Positions 26,250 through 33,420 of a DNA stretch of 64,000 nucleotides are shown here, in pieces; position 1 is the stretch's first letter, and each line of letters opens with the position of its first letter. The position numbers and the translations under genes are program-made. The notes under the pieces are model-generated. The model saw only the letters and a list, made by a program, of their open reading frames with translations. It searched no databases and had not been told where the DNA came from. Origin of the DNA: Bin87 sp034421995 (GTDB lineage: Bacteria; Chloroflexota; Dehalococcoidia; Lucifugimonadales; UBA3495); the NCBI GenBank assembly GCA_034421995.1, contig DAOUJY010000077.1:1-64000 (forward strand). Reading direction: 5' to 3'.

Positions 26250-27374
26250 CTACCACTGCTGCGCCAGGTTGGTCACCAGGTTGTAGATAAACCAGCCATC
26301 TCCCGTGCGGAAGGTCTGCGGCTTGGCGGTCTGGGCATCCCGCATGACGCCGATGCCGTCCTCGTAGGGTTCAAAGGACACGATGCGGTCGTAGCGGATG
26401 CGGAACCGCTTGCGCGAGCCGTGGAAGTAGATGTGCTTGCTGGTCACGCCCAGCAGCCCGGTGTCCTCGTGGACGGTTTCCTCCCACTCGACGGCCCGGC
26501 TGCGGAAGGTGCGCGGGCTGTAATAAAGGCCCTTGGCCACGCGGATGCTGACGCCGTGGGAAGTGCCGCGCCGTTCCCGCCGGGTCTTCACCTCGTAGTA
26601 GCCCACGCCGTCGATCAGCCAGACCAACTGCTCTGACTTCATCAGGTTGAACGGTGGTCGGGTGTTCAGGTTCAGGCGGTCCGGGATCAGGCCCTCGGCG
26701 GCTTCGCGGATGACGGCGGACTTGATCATGTTTTGATAGGCCCCGTTGGTATCCACCAGGCTCTGGGTCAGATCGAAATGGCGCAGGTAGCGCACGAGAG
26801 CATTCTCTTCGTCCAGGGAAAGGACACCGTCTTCCAGCGAACCTTCGACGGCGGCTTCCCACGCCTGCGCCAAGAGCAACTGCTGCTCCACGGACGACAA
26901 TTCCGATTCTTCCAACGCGGCGGCCAGATCATCCCGGTGCTCATCGCCGTTCACGGTTGCCAGCGCGGCCAGGCGGGCGTCCAGCATCAGACGGTCCCGG
27001 GATGCCCGGTCCAACTGCTCGCCGGCGTCTTGACTGGTTTTGTCCCATTGGTCATTGAGGGCGAACTGGTCCCGGAAGTCTCGCAGCCTGGCCTCTTCGT
27101 CCTGGGTGAGTATCCCGTCGGCCAAACCCTCCGTAACGGCCTGATGCCATCCTTCGGCGATGACCGCCCTGATCACGTCGTCGTCGATGTATGATGCCTG
27201 GGCGATGGAGGAAAGATCTTCCAGCAACGCCGCCTCGCTGAAATTCGAGCGGCTCGCCGCTTGGGCGACCAGGGCGATCATCCGCTGCCGGCCGGACTGA
27301 TAGGTTGACTCGCACCCTTTGTGCTTGCCCCGCATAAAGCCGGCTCTTTGGCCGCAGTATCTACAATCGCCCAT
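26250..27374 (-). CDS. Zinc-ribbon protein with TerB-like helical region
   Basis: A 374-residue protein. The N terminus has a short zinc-binding pattern (CRYCGQ followed by KHKGCE). The middle contains two related all-helical stretches (residues about 75-120 and 155-205: AVTEGLADGILTQDEEARLRDF and AVEGSLEDGVLSLDEENALVRY) that resemble TerB/EF-hand-like helical repeats. The C-terminal domain (VSIRVAKGLYYSPRTFRS and SKHIYFHGSRKRFRIRYDRIVSF) looks like a PH/GRAM-like beta domain. Function unknown; a membrane- or lipid-associated sensor is possible. It converges on DUF2335. Confidence 0.65.
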   Translation of the reverse strand: MGDCRYCGQRAGFMRGKHKGCESTYQSGRQRMIALVAQAASRSNFSEAALLEDLSSIAQASYIDDDVIRAVIAEGWHQAVTEGLADGILTQDEEARLRDFRDQFALNDQWDKTSQDAGEQLDRASRDRLMLDARLAALATVNGDEHRDDLAAALEESELSSVEQQLLLAQAWEAAVEGSLEDGVLSLDEENALVRYLRHFDLTQSLVDTNGAYQNMIKSAVIREAAEGLIPDRLNLNTRPPFNLMKSEQLVWLIDGVGYYEVKTRRERRGTSHGVSIRVAKGLYYSPRTFRSRAVEWEETVHEDTGLLGVTSKHIYFHGSRKRFRIRYDRIVSFEPYEDGIGVMRDAQTAKPQTFRTGDGWFIYNLVTNLAQQW

Positions 27375-27413
27375 GGGAACTATCCTTGAAGATGCTGTAA
27401 CGGTCAGCGGTGG

Positions 27414-27773
27414 TTACTCCGCTGCGCCCGGCGGCGGTTCGTCGAAAACCACCCCTCTGCTTTCGGCTTCGGTTTTGCGCTGCAGCCAAGCTTGCCATTG
27501 CCGGTTGGCCTCGGCACGACCTTTCTCACGCTCTTCCGCACGCCGTTTTTCAGCTAACGGCTTGACCCAGCGTTCCATAGCGTAATTGTAAAGTACCATA
27601 AGAATTGCTGCTCTTTGCACTGCGACCAACGCGGAAAATGCGACGCCAATTCCAACGACCCCGCACTCCGGGGCAGCGGCGCGGATGGTCTCGGTATGCC
27701 ACGCCCACCAGTGAGCATCGACGGCTTGCGCTTTTTCCCAGACGATGACGGCTACCGTGGGCAAGCCAAGCAA
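27414..27773 (-). CDS. Small membrane protein with charged helical tail
   Basis: A 119-residue protein. A TTG start at 27773, 2 bases after the stop of the D-glutamate-cyclase C-terminal gene, is the first start in frame that does not run into that gene. Hydrophobic segments near 5-15 and 40-65 are followed by a Glu/Arg/Lys-rich helix (EKRRAEEREKGRAEANRQWQ) and an acidic tail. It resembles other small membrane proteins here (18004, 36072). No function recognised. Confidence 0.45.
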   Translation of the reverse strand: MLGLPTVAVIVWEKAQAVDAHWWAWHTETIRAAAPECGVVGIGVAFSALVAVQRAAILMVLYNYAMERWVKPLAEKRRAEEREKGRAEANRQWQAWLQRKTEAESRGVVFDEPPPGAAE

Positions 27774-27775
27774 CG

Positions 27776-28651
27776 TCAGCCGTTCTCGTCCAGCCGTTGA
27801 TTCACATAATCGTGTAGGGCCTGTAGCACCGCCGCGTTCTCTTCCAGCGTGAACTCGTCCACCAGGTAGTCGTGCTCGCCGCTGACGCCGCTGACTGCGC
27901 CGGAATCCACCAGGAAGCGGATGCACTCGGCGTCGGTATCGACGTCGGGCAGCAGGTTGCGCCCCACTTCCAGGGACAGGGCCGCCACCAGGCCGTAGCC
28001 GCCCCAGTTCGACGTGCTGGAGATTATCAGCCGGTCGCAGCCGACCACCGCCGGTTGGTCGGGCAACTGATCGGCAGTGGCGATAACCTCCTGCAGGTTG
28101 CCCATGCCGATCTCATTGCCGCCGTCGCCGATGCCGATGGACGGCAGGCCGCACTCGAACAGCCGGTCCACGCGAGCGGTTTGAGGCGATATGTCCCGCC
28201 CGCGCATATTGCGGTAGATGCCGCCGGCGTCCCGAGAACACCGCTCAATGGAGATGAGCAACGCCGGGTCACGCTCGGTGATGGTTTCCTGCACGAAGTG
28301 TTCGTTGATGTTGGGATCCTCGATGATGGGGAACCGGATCACAGGCGACGGATCCCGGTGCTTCGCCCGCCAGGACGCCATCATGTAGGCCATAGGCTCA
28401 TCCGCCGCGTACATCACCGGGTTGCCCAGTTCCCGCAGGGCGTTGCCGATGGCGAAGGCTCCCGGCGGGCCGTCAGTTTCCGGCGCGTCGCTCATCATGA
28501 TGTAGAACCCGGTGGCGATGATCACCGGGCCCGAGTGGACCAGTGCGTAGCGGGCGGCCTGGGTGCAGAAATCGGCCGGCACGTGGGGCCGCAGCGCGTT
28601 GATGCCGCGACGGTCGTGGTCCAGGATGATGTCTTCTATTGTTTGCGTCAT
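27776..28651 (-). CDS. D-glutamate cyclase-like C-terminal domain protein (DUF4392)
   Basis: A 291-residue protein matching the C-terminal half of eukaryotic D-glutamate cyclase (DUF4392, GLUCM-like). Seen: VIIATGFYI near residue 45 and the GIGDGGNEIGMG motif at about 173, plus ISSTSNWGGYGLVAAL. The eukaryotic enzyme makes 5-oxo-D-proline from D-glutamate; the bacterial reaction is inferred. The gene directly upstream encodes the DUF1445 half in the same order as in the fused protein, separated by a 73-base gap with a REP-like hairpin. Confidence 0.75.
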   Translation of the reverse strand: MTQTIEDIILDHDRRGINALRPHVPADFCTQAARYALVHSGPVIIATGFYIMMSDAPETDGPPGAFAIGNALRELGNPVMYAADEPMAYMMASWRAKHRDPSPVIRFPIIEDPNINEHFVQETITERDPALLISIERCSRDAGGIYRNMRGRDISPQTARVDRLFECGLPSIGIGDGGNEIGMGNLQEVIATADQLPDQPAVVGCDRLIISSTSNWGGYGLVAALSLEVGRNLLPDVDTDAECIRFLVDSGAVSGVSGEHDYLVDEFTLEENAAVLQALHDYVNQRLDENG

Positions 28652-28666
28652 CGGTGCCTCGCGGTT

Positions 28667-28721
28667 CTGGATTCCGGCGAAAGCCGGAATGACGATGGTT
28701 CGACAGGCTCACCATGAGCGG
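28667..28721. repeat. REP-like hairpin in the D-glutamate cyclase pair
   Basis: ATTCCGGCGAAAGCCGGAAT (28671-28690) is a palindromic hairpin, followed by GGTTCGACAGGCTCACCAT, a second dispersed-repeat sequence with a short inverted core. The same hairpin core recurs at 31700 and 33247. It fills the gap between the two halves. Confidence 0.65.
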
Positions 28722-28724
28722 AGA

Positions 28725-29522
28725 TTAGATAACTGCGTAGTCGGAGTCGCGCCGGTCGGTGATGAACATTTTGCCGGGGGCGTGGGTGATCATCAGCGGC
28801 GGCTTGCAGTTGAGGGCGACGGCCTGGGGAGTAACGCCGCAGGCCCAGAACACCGGCGTTTCGCCGGGCCGGATTTCCACGGCGTCGCCGAACTCGGGTG
28901 CGGCGATGTCGCGGATGCCGATGGCCGCCGGATCGCCGATATGCACCGGAGCGCCGTGGGTGTCGGGGAACCGGGACGTCACCTGCACGGCGCGGACGAT
29001 CTGCTCCTGCGGGATGGGCCGCATACTCACCACCATGGGGCCGGAGAACATGCCCGCCGGACTGGTGGGTATGTTGGTGATGTACATGGGCACGTTGCTG
29101 CCGGCCTCCTGGTGGCGCAGGGGGATCCCAACATCCGACATGGCCGCCTCAAATGAGAAACTGCATCCCAGCAGGAAGGACACCAGATCATCCCGCCACC
29201 GGTCGGCGACGGACTGCACCTCATCGACCATTTCGCCGTTTTGATAGATGCGATAGGCCGGAACGTCGGTGCGGATGTCCGCGCCGGGAGCGGTGATGGA
29301 CGGTTCCACCGAGCCGGCCTCGATGACTTCCAACAGGGGGCACGGCCGCGGGTTGCGCTGGCAGAACAACAGGAAGTCAAAGGCAAGGTCGCGCGGCAGC
29401 ACGGCGAGGTTGGCCTGCACGTGTCCGTTGGCCAGTCCGGCGGTGACTCCATCGTATTCACCGGCGCGGATGAGGCGTCTTATCTCGGTGGGCTGAGTGG
29501 GAAGAAGGGTGGCGGTGGTCAT
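28725..29522 (-). CDS. DUF1445 family protein (D-glutamate cyclase N-terminal-like)
   Basis: A 265-residue protein of the DUF1445/putative hydro-lyase family, which is the N-terminal half of eukaryotic D-glutamate cyclase. Seen: HVQANLAVLPRDLAFDFLLFCQRNPRPCPL, DVPAYRIYQNG, VSFLLGCSFSFE and VFWACGVTPQAVAL with FFITHAPGxMxxTD-like MITHAPGKMFITD. Length is the family's usual. It lies upstream of the DUF4392 gene on the same strand. GGAG precedes ATG. Confidence 0.85.
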   Translation of the reverse strand: MTTATLLPTQPTEIRRLIRAGEYDGVTAGLANGHVQANLAVLPRDLAFDFLLFCQRNPRPCPLLEVIEAGSVEPSITAPGADIRTDVPAYRIYQNGEMVDEVQSVADRWRDDLVSFLLGCSFSFEAAMSDVGIPLRHQEAGSNVPMYITNIPTSPAGMFSGPMVVSMRPIPQEQIVRAVQVTSRFPDTHGAPVHIGDPAAIGIRDIAAPEFGDAVEIRPGETPVFWACGVTPQAVALNCKPPLMITHAPGKMFITDRRDSDYAVI

Positions 29523-29558
29523 GGGATGCTCCGTCCTGGCGAGTTGTGTATTGCCTTA

Positions 29559-29567
29559 TGCTAGAAT
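29559..29567 (+). promoter_or_regulatory. Extended -10 promoter for the response regulator
   Basis: TGCTAGAAT is an extended -10 (TGn plus TAGAAT) about 100 bases before the regulator's start and divergent from the DUF1445 gene. Confidence 0.4.
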
Positions 29568-29665
29568 TGCGATGTTGCCGGCAATGATAGACAGGGGATT
29601 GGCTATCGTCAATTTGAAGCGGCCGGCTCCCGTTTCTGACGATTCTGGATGGCAAAGGTCCCAGG

Positions 29666-30340
29666 TTGTACAACGTATTTTTGCTCACGCGCCCCGGGGA
29701 AGGGATGCTGTCCCTGGTCAAGCAGATTGACCTTTCCGGCCTGTTCTGCCAGGCCGGCAGCGACGTTATGGAGTTGGAAGACGCGGCCCAGGCGACCAAC
29801 CTGGACGTGGTGCTGCTGGATCTGGCAGCGGTGGGCATTGGCGCCCAATCGGTGATCGAGCAGGTGAGCCGGCTGCAGCTGCCCACGCTGCTGGTGATGG
29901 AGACTGCCGCCTTGGGCCAGTATAACCCGTCCCTCAATCCGGACGACTTTATCGTCGCCCCGCTGGATGCCACCGAGTTGCTCGCCCGGGTGGGACAGAT
30001 CGTGTACCGCCGCAACGGACGGAACCGGGAGCAGCTCGTTCGGGTGGGCGAGTTATCCATAGACCTCCAGAGTTACGAAGTGACCATGGCGGGCCGGCGC
30101 ATCTCCCTCACCTACAAGGAGTTCCAGCTGCTGACCCTGCTGGCCTCCAACCCGGGCCGGGTGTACACGCGGGAAGCGCTGCTGAACCAGGTCTGGGGTT
30201 ACGACTATCTCGGCGGCACCCGCACGGTGGACGTGCACATCCGCCGCCTTCGCTCCAAGGTGGAGGACCCCGACCACCTTTTCCTGGAAACAATCTGGAA
30301 CGTAGGCTATCGGTTCCGGGACATCGCCGCGGAGAGCTGA
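29666..30340 (+). CDS. OmpR-type response regulator with degenerate receiver
   Basis: A 224-residue protein with an N-terminal receiver-like domain (1-115) and a C-terminal winged helix (130-220: LTYKEFQLLTLLASNPGRVYTREALLNQVWGYDYLGGTRTVDVHIRRLR). The receiver keeps an Asp in VVLLDLAAVG but lacks the acidic pair after the first strand (VFLLTRPGEG) and has Ala where the conserved Lys should be (FIVAPLD). Phosphotransfer is therefore doubtful, and it may respond to another signal. The start is TTG 29666 with AAGGT upstream; no ATG is available in frame. No histidine kinase is adjacent. Confidence 0.8.
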   Translation: MYNVFLLTRPGEGMLSLVKQIDLSGLFCQAGSDVMELEDAAQATNLDVVLLDLAAVGIGAQSVIEQVSRLQLPTLLVMETAALGQYNPSLNPDDFIVAPLDATELLARVGQIVYRRNGRNREQLVRVGELSIDLQSYEVTMAGRRISLTYKEFQLLTLLASNPGRVYTREALLNQVWGYDYLGGTRTVDVHIRRLRSKVEDPDHLFLETIWNVGYRFRDIAAES

Positions 30341-30343
30341 ATT

Positions 30344-30386
30344 GTCAGAATCAGGATTTTCGAGATTACGGGATTGGCAGGATTAC
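30344..30386. repeat. Hairpin repeat, family A copy 2
   Basis: Begins GTCAGAATCAGGATTTT and continues GAGATTACGGGATTGGCAGG, closely matching the left arm at 9534-9577. Here the right arm is missing, so it is a truncated copy. Confidence 0.65.
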
Positions 30387-30417
30387 AACTCTTGTCTAGC
30401 CCACGTTGACATTTCGC

Positions 30418-30513
30418 CGTCATTCCCGCGAAAGCGGGAATCCAGAAATCGCCTGCTGTTGCAGAACGATTGGGGTTATGGAAACGCCTGGATTCCTGCT
30501 TTCGCAGGAATGA
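30418..30513. repeat. Pair of inverted REP-like hairpins
   Basis: CATTCCCGCGAAAGCGGGAA and, in opposite orientation, GATTCCTGCTTTCGCAGGAA (30490-30509) are two hairpins about 70 bases apart. Each arm ends in TCCAG/CTGGA. The pair lies directly before the monooxygenase gene. Confidence 0.65.
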
Positions 30514-30529
30514 TGGGATAGCTTATGGA

Positions 30530-31591
30530 ATGACAATGCGATTTGGCCATTTCTTCTACCCCATGAAATTCGACGACTCCCGCGACGACCAGGAGATACA
30601 GGAATGCCTGGACGAAGCGGAGCTGGTCGAAGCCCTGGGCTTTGACGCCATCTGGATCGCCGAACACTACTTCACCGGCGAATGCGTGTATGGCGACCCG
30701 CTGGTGTTCGCCAGCGCGGTGGCGGTCAAGACCAGCCGGGTGCTACTGGGCTTCGGCATCATCGAGCTTCCCTTGCACAACCCCGTGCGGGTCGCCATGC
30801 AGACCGCCCTGCTGGACAACCTGAGCCGGGGCCGCCTGGTGGTGGGCACCGCCAAAGGCTCCAACTACAACGCCTTCGAGTACACTGGCTTCGGCACCGA
30901 CCCGGCCCTGGGCGCCGCCCAGATGGAAGAGGCCGAAAAGCTCATGGTGACGGCCTGGACCACCGACAACGTGGACTTTCGCGGCGAGCATTACCAGGTG
31001 GCCTTTCCCTCAGTGCGCCCGCGACCGTACCAGAAACCTCATCCGCCATTGGCTCGGGCCTGCATCAACCGGGAGTCCATCATCGAAATGGCCCGCATCG
31101 GCCGGCCCATCCTGCTGCGCGGTCGTTCCACCAACAGCACCGCCGCCGACATTGCCCTGTACCGCGACACCATGGCCGAAGCCGGCTTCAGCGAGGAGGC
31201 CATCCAACGCAACCTGGACCAAATCTGGGTGTGGCGCGAGATGCACCTGGCCGAAACCGATGGACAGGCTATGGACGAATTCCTGCCGGCCAACCTCAAG
31301 GCCTGGTCAATAATGCAGGACTACCGGCAGCAGTGGAACCCTAAAGAGTTCCCCATGTCCCAACAGGCTCCGCCAGTCCAGCGGGACGGCTATGCCGAGC
31401 ATCCCGACCCGGACGCCGCCCAAAACCTGGTGGGCAGCCCCCGCCGGGTGGCCGAACAGCTCGAACAGATGCGCAACGCCGGCATCCGCAACCTGATGCT
31501 CACCAACCGGGGCCTGGTATCGCGGGAGGCGGCCAACCGTTCCCTGAAACTTCTTGCCGAGCAGGTGATGCCCAAGTTCCGCGACCGCTAA
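30530..31591 (+). CDS. LLM-class flavin-dependent monooxygenase
   Basis: About 353 residues of the bacterial-luciferase-like TIM-barrel family. Seen: MRFGHFFYPMKF at the start, AEHYF near 42, LDNLSRGRLVVGTAKG near 100 and the C-terminal GSPRRVAEQLEQM. ATG 30530 (or 30536) was chosen because the longer frame to 30470 runs through repeat DNA. Members oxidise diverse small molecules using reduced FMN or F420. No flavin reductase is nearby. It shares architecture with the gene at 61496. Confidence 0.85.
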   Translation: MTMRFGHFFYPMKFDDSRDDQEIQECLDEAELVEALGFDAIWIAEHYFTGECVYGDPLVFASAVAVKTSRVLLGFGIIELPLHNPVRVAMQTALLDNLSRGRLVVGTAKGSNYNAFEYTGFGTDPALGAAQMEEAEKLMVTAWTTDNVDFRGEHYQVAFPSVRPRPYQKPHPPLARACINRESIIEMARIGRPILLRGRSTNSTAADIALYRDTMAEAGFSEEAIQRNLDQIWVWREMHLAETDGQAMDEFLPANLKAWSIMQDYRQQWNPKEFPMSQQAPPVQRDGYAEHPDPDAAQNLVGSPRRVAEQLEQMRNAGIRNLMLTNRGLVSREAANRSLKLLAEQVMPKFRDR

Positions 31592-31599
31592 ATCACACC

Positions 31600-31722
31600 G
31601 TCGTTCCTGCGAAAGAACGTCACCCCGTACTTGATACGGGGCAGGAACCCAGGAAAGTCTCTGGGAAAGGAACGTTGGCCGGATCTTACACTCACTGGAT
31701 TCCGGCTTTCGCCGGAATGACG
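31600..31722. repeat. REP-like hairpin repeats after the monooxygenase
   Basis: Begins TCGTTCCTGCGAAAG (31603), includes CCCCGTACTTGATACGGGG (31624-31642, a perfect hairpin) and ends with ATTCCGGCTTTCGCCGGAAT (31700-31719), the same hairpin core as at 28671 but inverted. It lies between convergent genes and could also act as a terminator. Confidence 0.6.
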
Positions 31723-31739
31723 TCATTTGTTGAAACGCT

Positions 31740-32084
31740 CTAGTGTGGGTCCAGCCACCCGAACCTGCGAAAGCTGACCCGGCCGGCGTCGCTGAACTCC
31801 ACGCCTTCCTCCTCCAGCAACTCCCGCTGCAGCAGCGCGCCCAGGCCGGCGCCGCGCGGGCTGATCTTGCCCTGGGCGTTGATCACCCGCTGCCAGGGCA
31901 CGTCGGCGCCTTGATCCCCGGAACCCCTGCCCAGCGACGCCAGGCAGAACCCCACCATGCGGGGCGTGCAGTCGCCGACAATCTGCGCGATTTGCCCATA
32001 GGTGGCAACTCGACCGTAGGGTATCTGCCGCACCACCTCGATTACGCGGTCGTACACCGGAGGGACGAAGGGCGCATCGGACAC
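31740..32084 (-). CDS. Alkyltransferase-like (ATL) DNA repair protein
   Basis: A 114-residue protein with the O6-alkylguanine-DNA-alkyltransferase C-terminal fold (IPYGRVATYGQIAQIVG, then PRMVGFCLASL). The active-site PCHR is replaced by VPWQRVI, so the acceptor Cys is Trp, the defining change of ATL proteins. ATLs bind alkylated bases and hand them to nucleotide excision repair, which fits the uvrB elsewhere in the window. The start is GTG 32084, 8 bases after the stop of the upstream membrane-protein gene; the longer frame is a shadow of that gene. Confidence 0.85.
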   Translation of the reverse strand: MSDAPFVPPVYDRVIEVVRQIPYGRVATYGQIAQIVGDCTPRMVGFCLASLGRGSGDQGADVPWQRVINAQGKISPRGAGLGALLQRELLEEEGVEFSDAGRVSFRRFGWLDPH

Positions 32085-32092
32085 GGCAGGGG

Positions 32093-32665
32093 CTACTCCG
32101 CGGTTTTTGTCTCGACGACGTTGGCCCGACCGGCGCCGGCGGCCCAGGCCAGCGTCGCCAGCATCATCAGCGGGTTCATTATCTGCCAGACGACGCCCTG
32201 ATTGGTGAAGTAGGCATTGACGAAATCGACGACTGCCAGCGCCACCGCTATCACGGCTCCGACCCGTCCGGCGGCGCAGCCGCAGCGCCACAGGGCCAGG
32301 GCCGCCACGCTGGCGAAAGCAATGAACAGCGGGTTGACCGTGAGCCACACCTCGCTGTCGTAATCGCCAAAGCCTCCGGTGTAGGCGTTGACGAAGACGG
32401 CCAGCGTCAAAACGCCCAACGCCAGGCTGCGCGTCCAAGCCACCCTCCGAGAAGCGAACCACAGGGACCACACTCCGGCAAAGGCGATGACCAGCGCTCC
32501 CAACTGCCAGAGCAGCCAGAAGGGGCGGGCCAGGTCGATGTCCGGGTCGGCCGGGCTGACCGCCCGCAGGCCCACCGCCCAAGCGAACTGGGCGATGGCG
32601 ACAAAGGCGGCGCCGGCGATGGCCTGAACGGCGTTAAGGTCGCAGCGGCAGAGCGGAGGCCGCAT
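32093..32665 (-). CDS. Six-span membrane protein with internal duplication
   Basis: A 190-residue hydrophobic protein with about six spans. Two segments are alike: VFVNAYTGGFGDYDSEVWLTVNPLF (about 97-121) and DFVNAYFTNQGVVWQIMNPLM (about 147-167), suggesting a duplicated three-span unit. The ATG shares one base with the stop of the ABM gene and the stop is 8 bases before the ATL gene. No function recognised. Confidence 0.65.
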   Translation of the reverse strand: MRPPLCRCDLNAVQAIAGAAFVAIAQFAWAVGLRAVSPADPDIDLARPFWLLWQLGALVIAFAGVWSLWFASRRVAWTRSLALGVLTLAVFVNAYTGGFGDYDSEVWLTVNPLFIAFASVAALALWRCGCAAGRVGAVIAVALAVVDFVNAYFTNQGVVWQIMNPLMMLATLAWAAGAGRANVVETKTAE

Positions 32666-33003
32666 TACCAGTTAACCAATCCTGGTTTCTGCGCCTTCCA
32701 GCCGGCATCGGAGGGGAACACGGTCTCCATCTCCACCCGGCCCAGGTCGCCGTCAAACATATGCTCCACGGCGGAACGCCAGGCCACGTAGTGGGGCTGC
32801 TCCCGGTGAGTGGCATGGCCCTCCCGGTTGGCGTACACCTCGTAGAGATAGAACTGGTTGGGGTTGTCGGGGCTGCGCAGGATGTCGAAGCGGAAGCAGT
32901 TTTCCTCGTCGCGGACGCTGCCCTGGCCGTCGCCCAGGCTGGCGGCGGCGAACTCGTCGGCAAAGCCGTCCTTGATGTTGATGGTAACGAAAATGGCGTA
33001 CAT
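32665..33003 (-). CDS. ABM-domain monooxygenase-like protein
   Basis: A 112-residue protein of the antibiotic-biosynthesis-monooxygenase (ABM) fold: MYAIFVTINIKDGFADEFAAA, FDILRSPDNPNQFYLYEVYANREGHATH and the C-terminal PHYVAWR. This is the LsrG/YgiN-like pattern. ATG 33003 follows AGGAGG; the upstream extension is unlikely. First gene of a three-gene unit (ABM, membrane protein, ATL). Substrate unknown. Confidence 0.8.
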   Translation of the reverse strand: MYAIFVTINIKDGFADEFAAASLGDGQGSVRDEENCFRFDILRSPDNPNQFYLYEVYANREGHATHREQPHYVAWRSAVEHMFDGDLGRVEMETVFPSDAGWKAQKPGLVNW

Positions 33004-33067
33004 ATGGGGCTGTCCTCCTTTGGGTTGGGGCGGCGGGACGGATGCGAGTAAAGCCGCCCCCGGAAGG

Positions 33068-33073
33068 ATTATA
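33068..33073 (-). promoter_or_regulatory. -10 box for the ABM operon
   Basis: TATAAT on the minus strand, 64 bases before the ATG at 33003. The -35 is not clear. Confidence 0.35.
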
Positions 33074-33142
33074 GCAGGGGGTGGGCTGCTAGTCGGGTTG
33101 CGGCAAGTCAACGGCAATCGGGTCAAGCGCCCGCTGAATATC

Positions 33143-33323
33143 GCGGTATAGTTCCGGGCCTTTCGATTATTCTCGTCATTCCGGACTTGATCCGGAATCC
33201 AGAGCTTTATGAATGTGGCGAGGTCGCTGGTCGCTAACCGTTGCTGGATTCCGGCTTTCGCCGGAATGACGGATACCGGTGGTCGCAGAGTGATAATCGA
33301 AAGGACCTGCGGTATAGCTCCGG
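33143..33323. mobile_element. MITE-like element with terminal inverted repeats
   Basis: Perfect 12-base inverted ends CCTTTCGATTAT (33159-33170) and ATAATCGAAAGG (33293-33304) enclose about 146 bp. Inside are two REP-like hairpins (33178 and 33247). Outside the ends, a 15-base sequence GCGGTATAGTTCCGG (33143-33157) is repeated directly at 33309-33323 with one change, as expected for a target-site duplication or copied flank. No coding capacity. It fills most of the gene-free stretch 33004-33420. Confidence 0.55.
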
Positions 33324-33420
33324 CTCATCATAGTGAGCTGGCCGTTTGTTGTAGAATTGCCTGACAATCGGAACCGCCCGGCCACACGCATACCTGGGCG
33401 GTTCACCACTGGAGAAGGCA

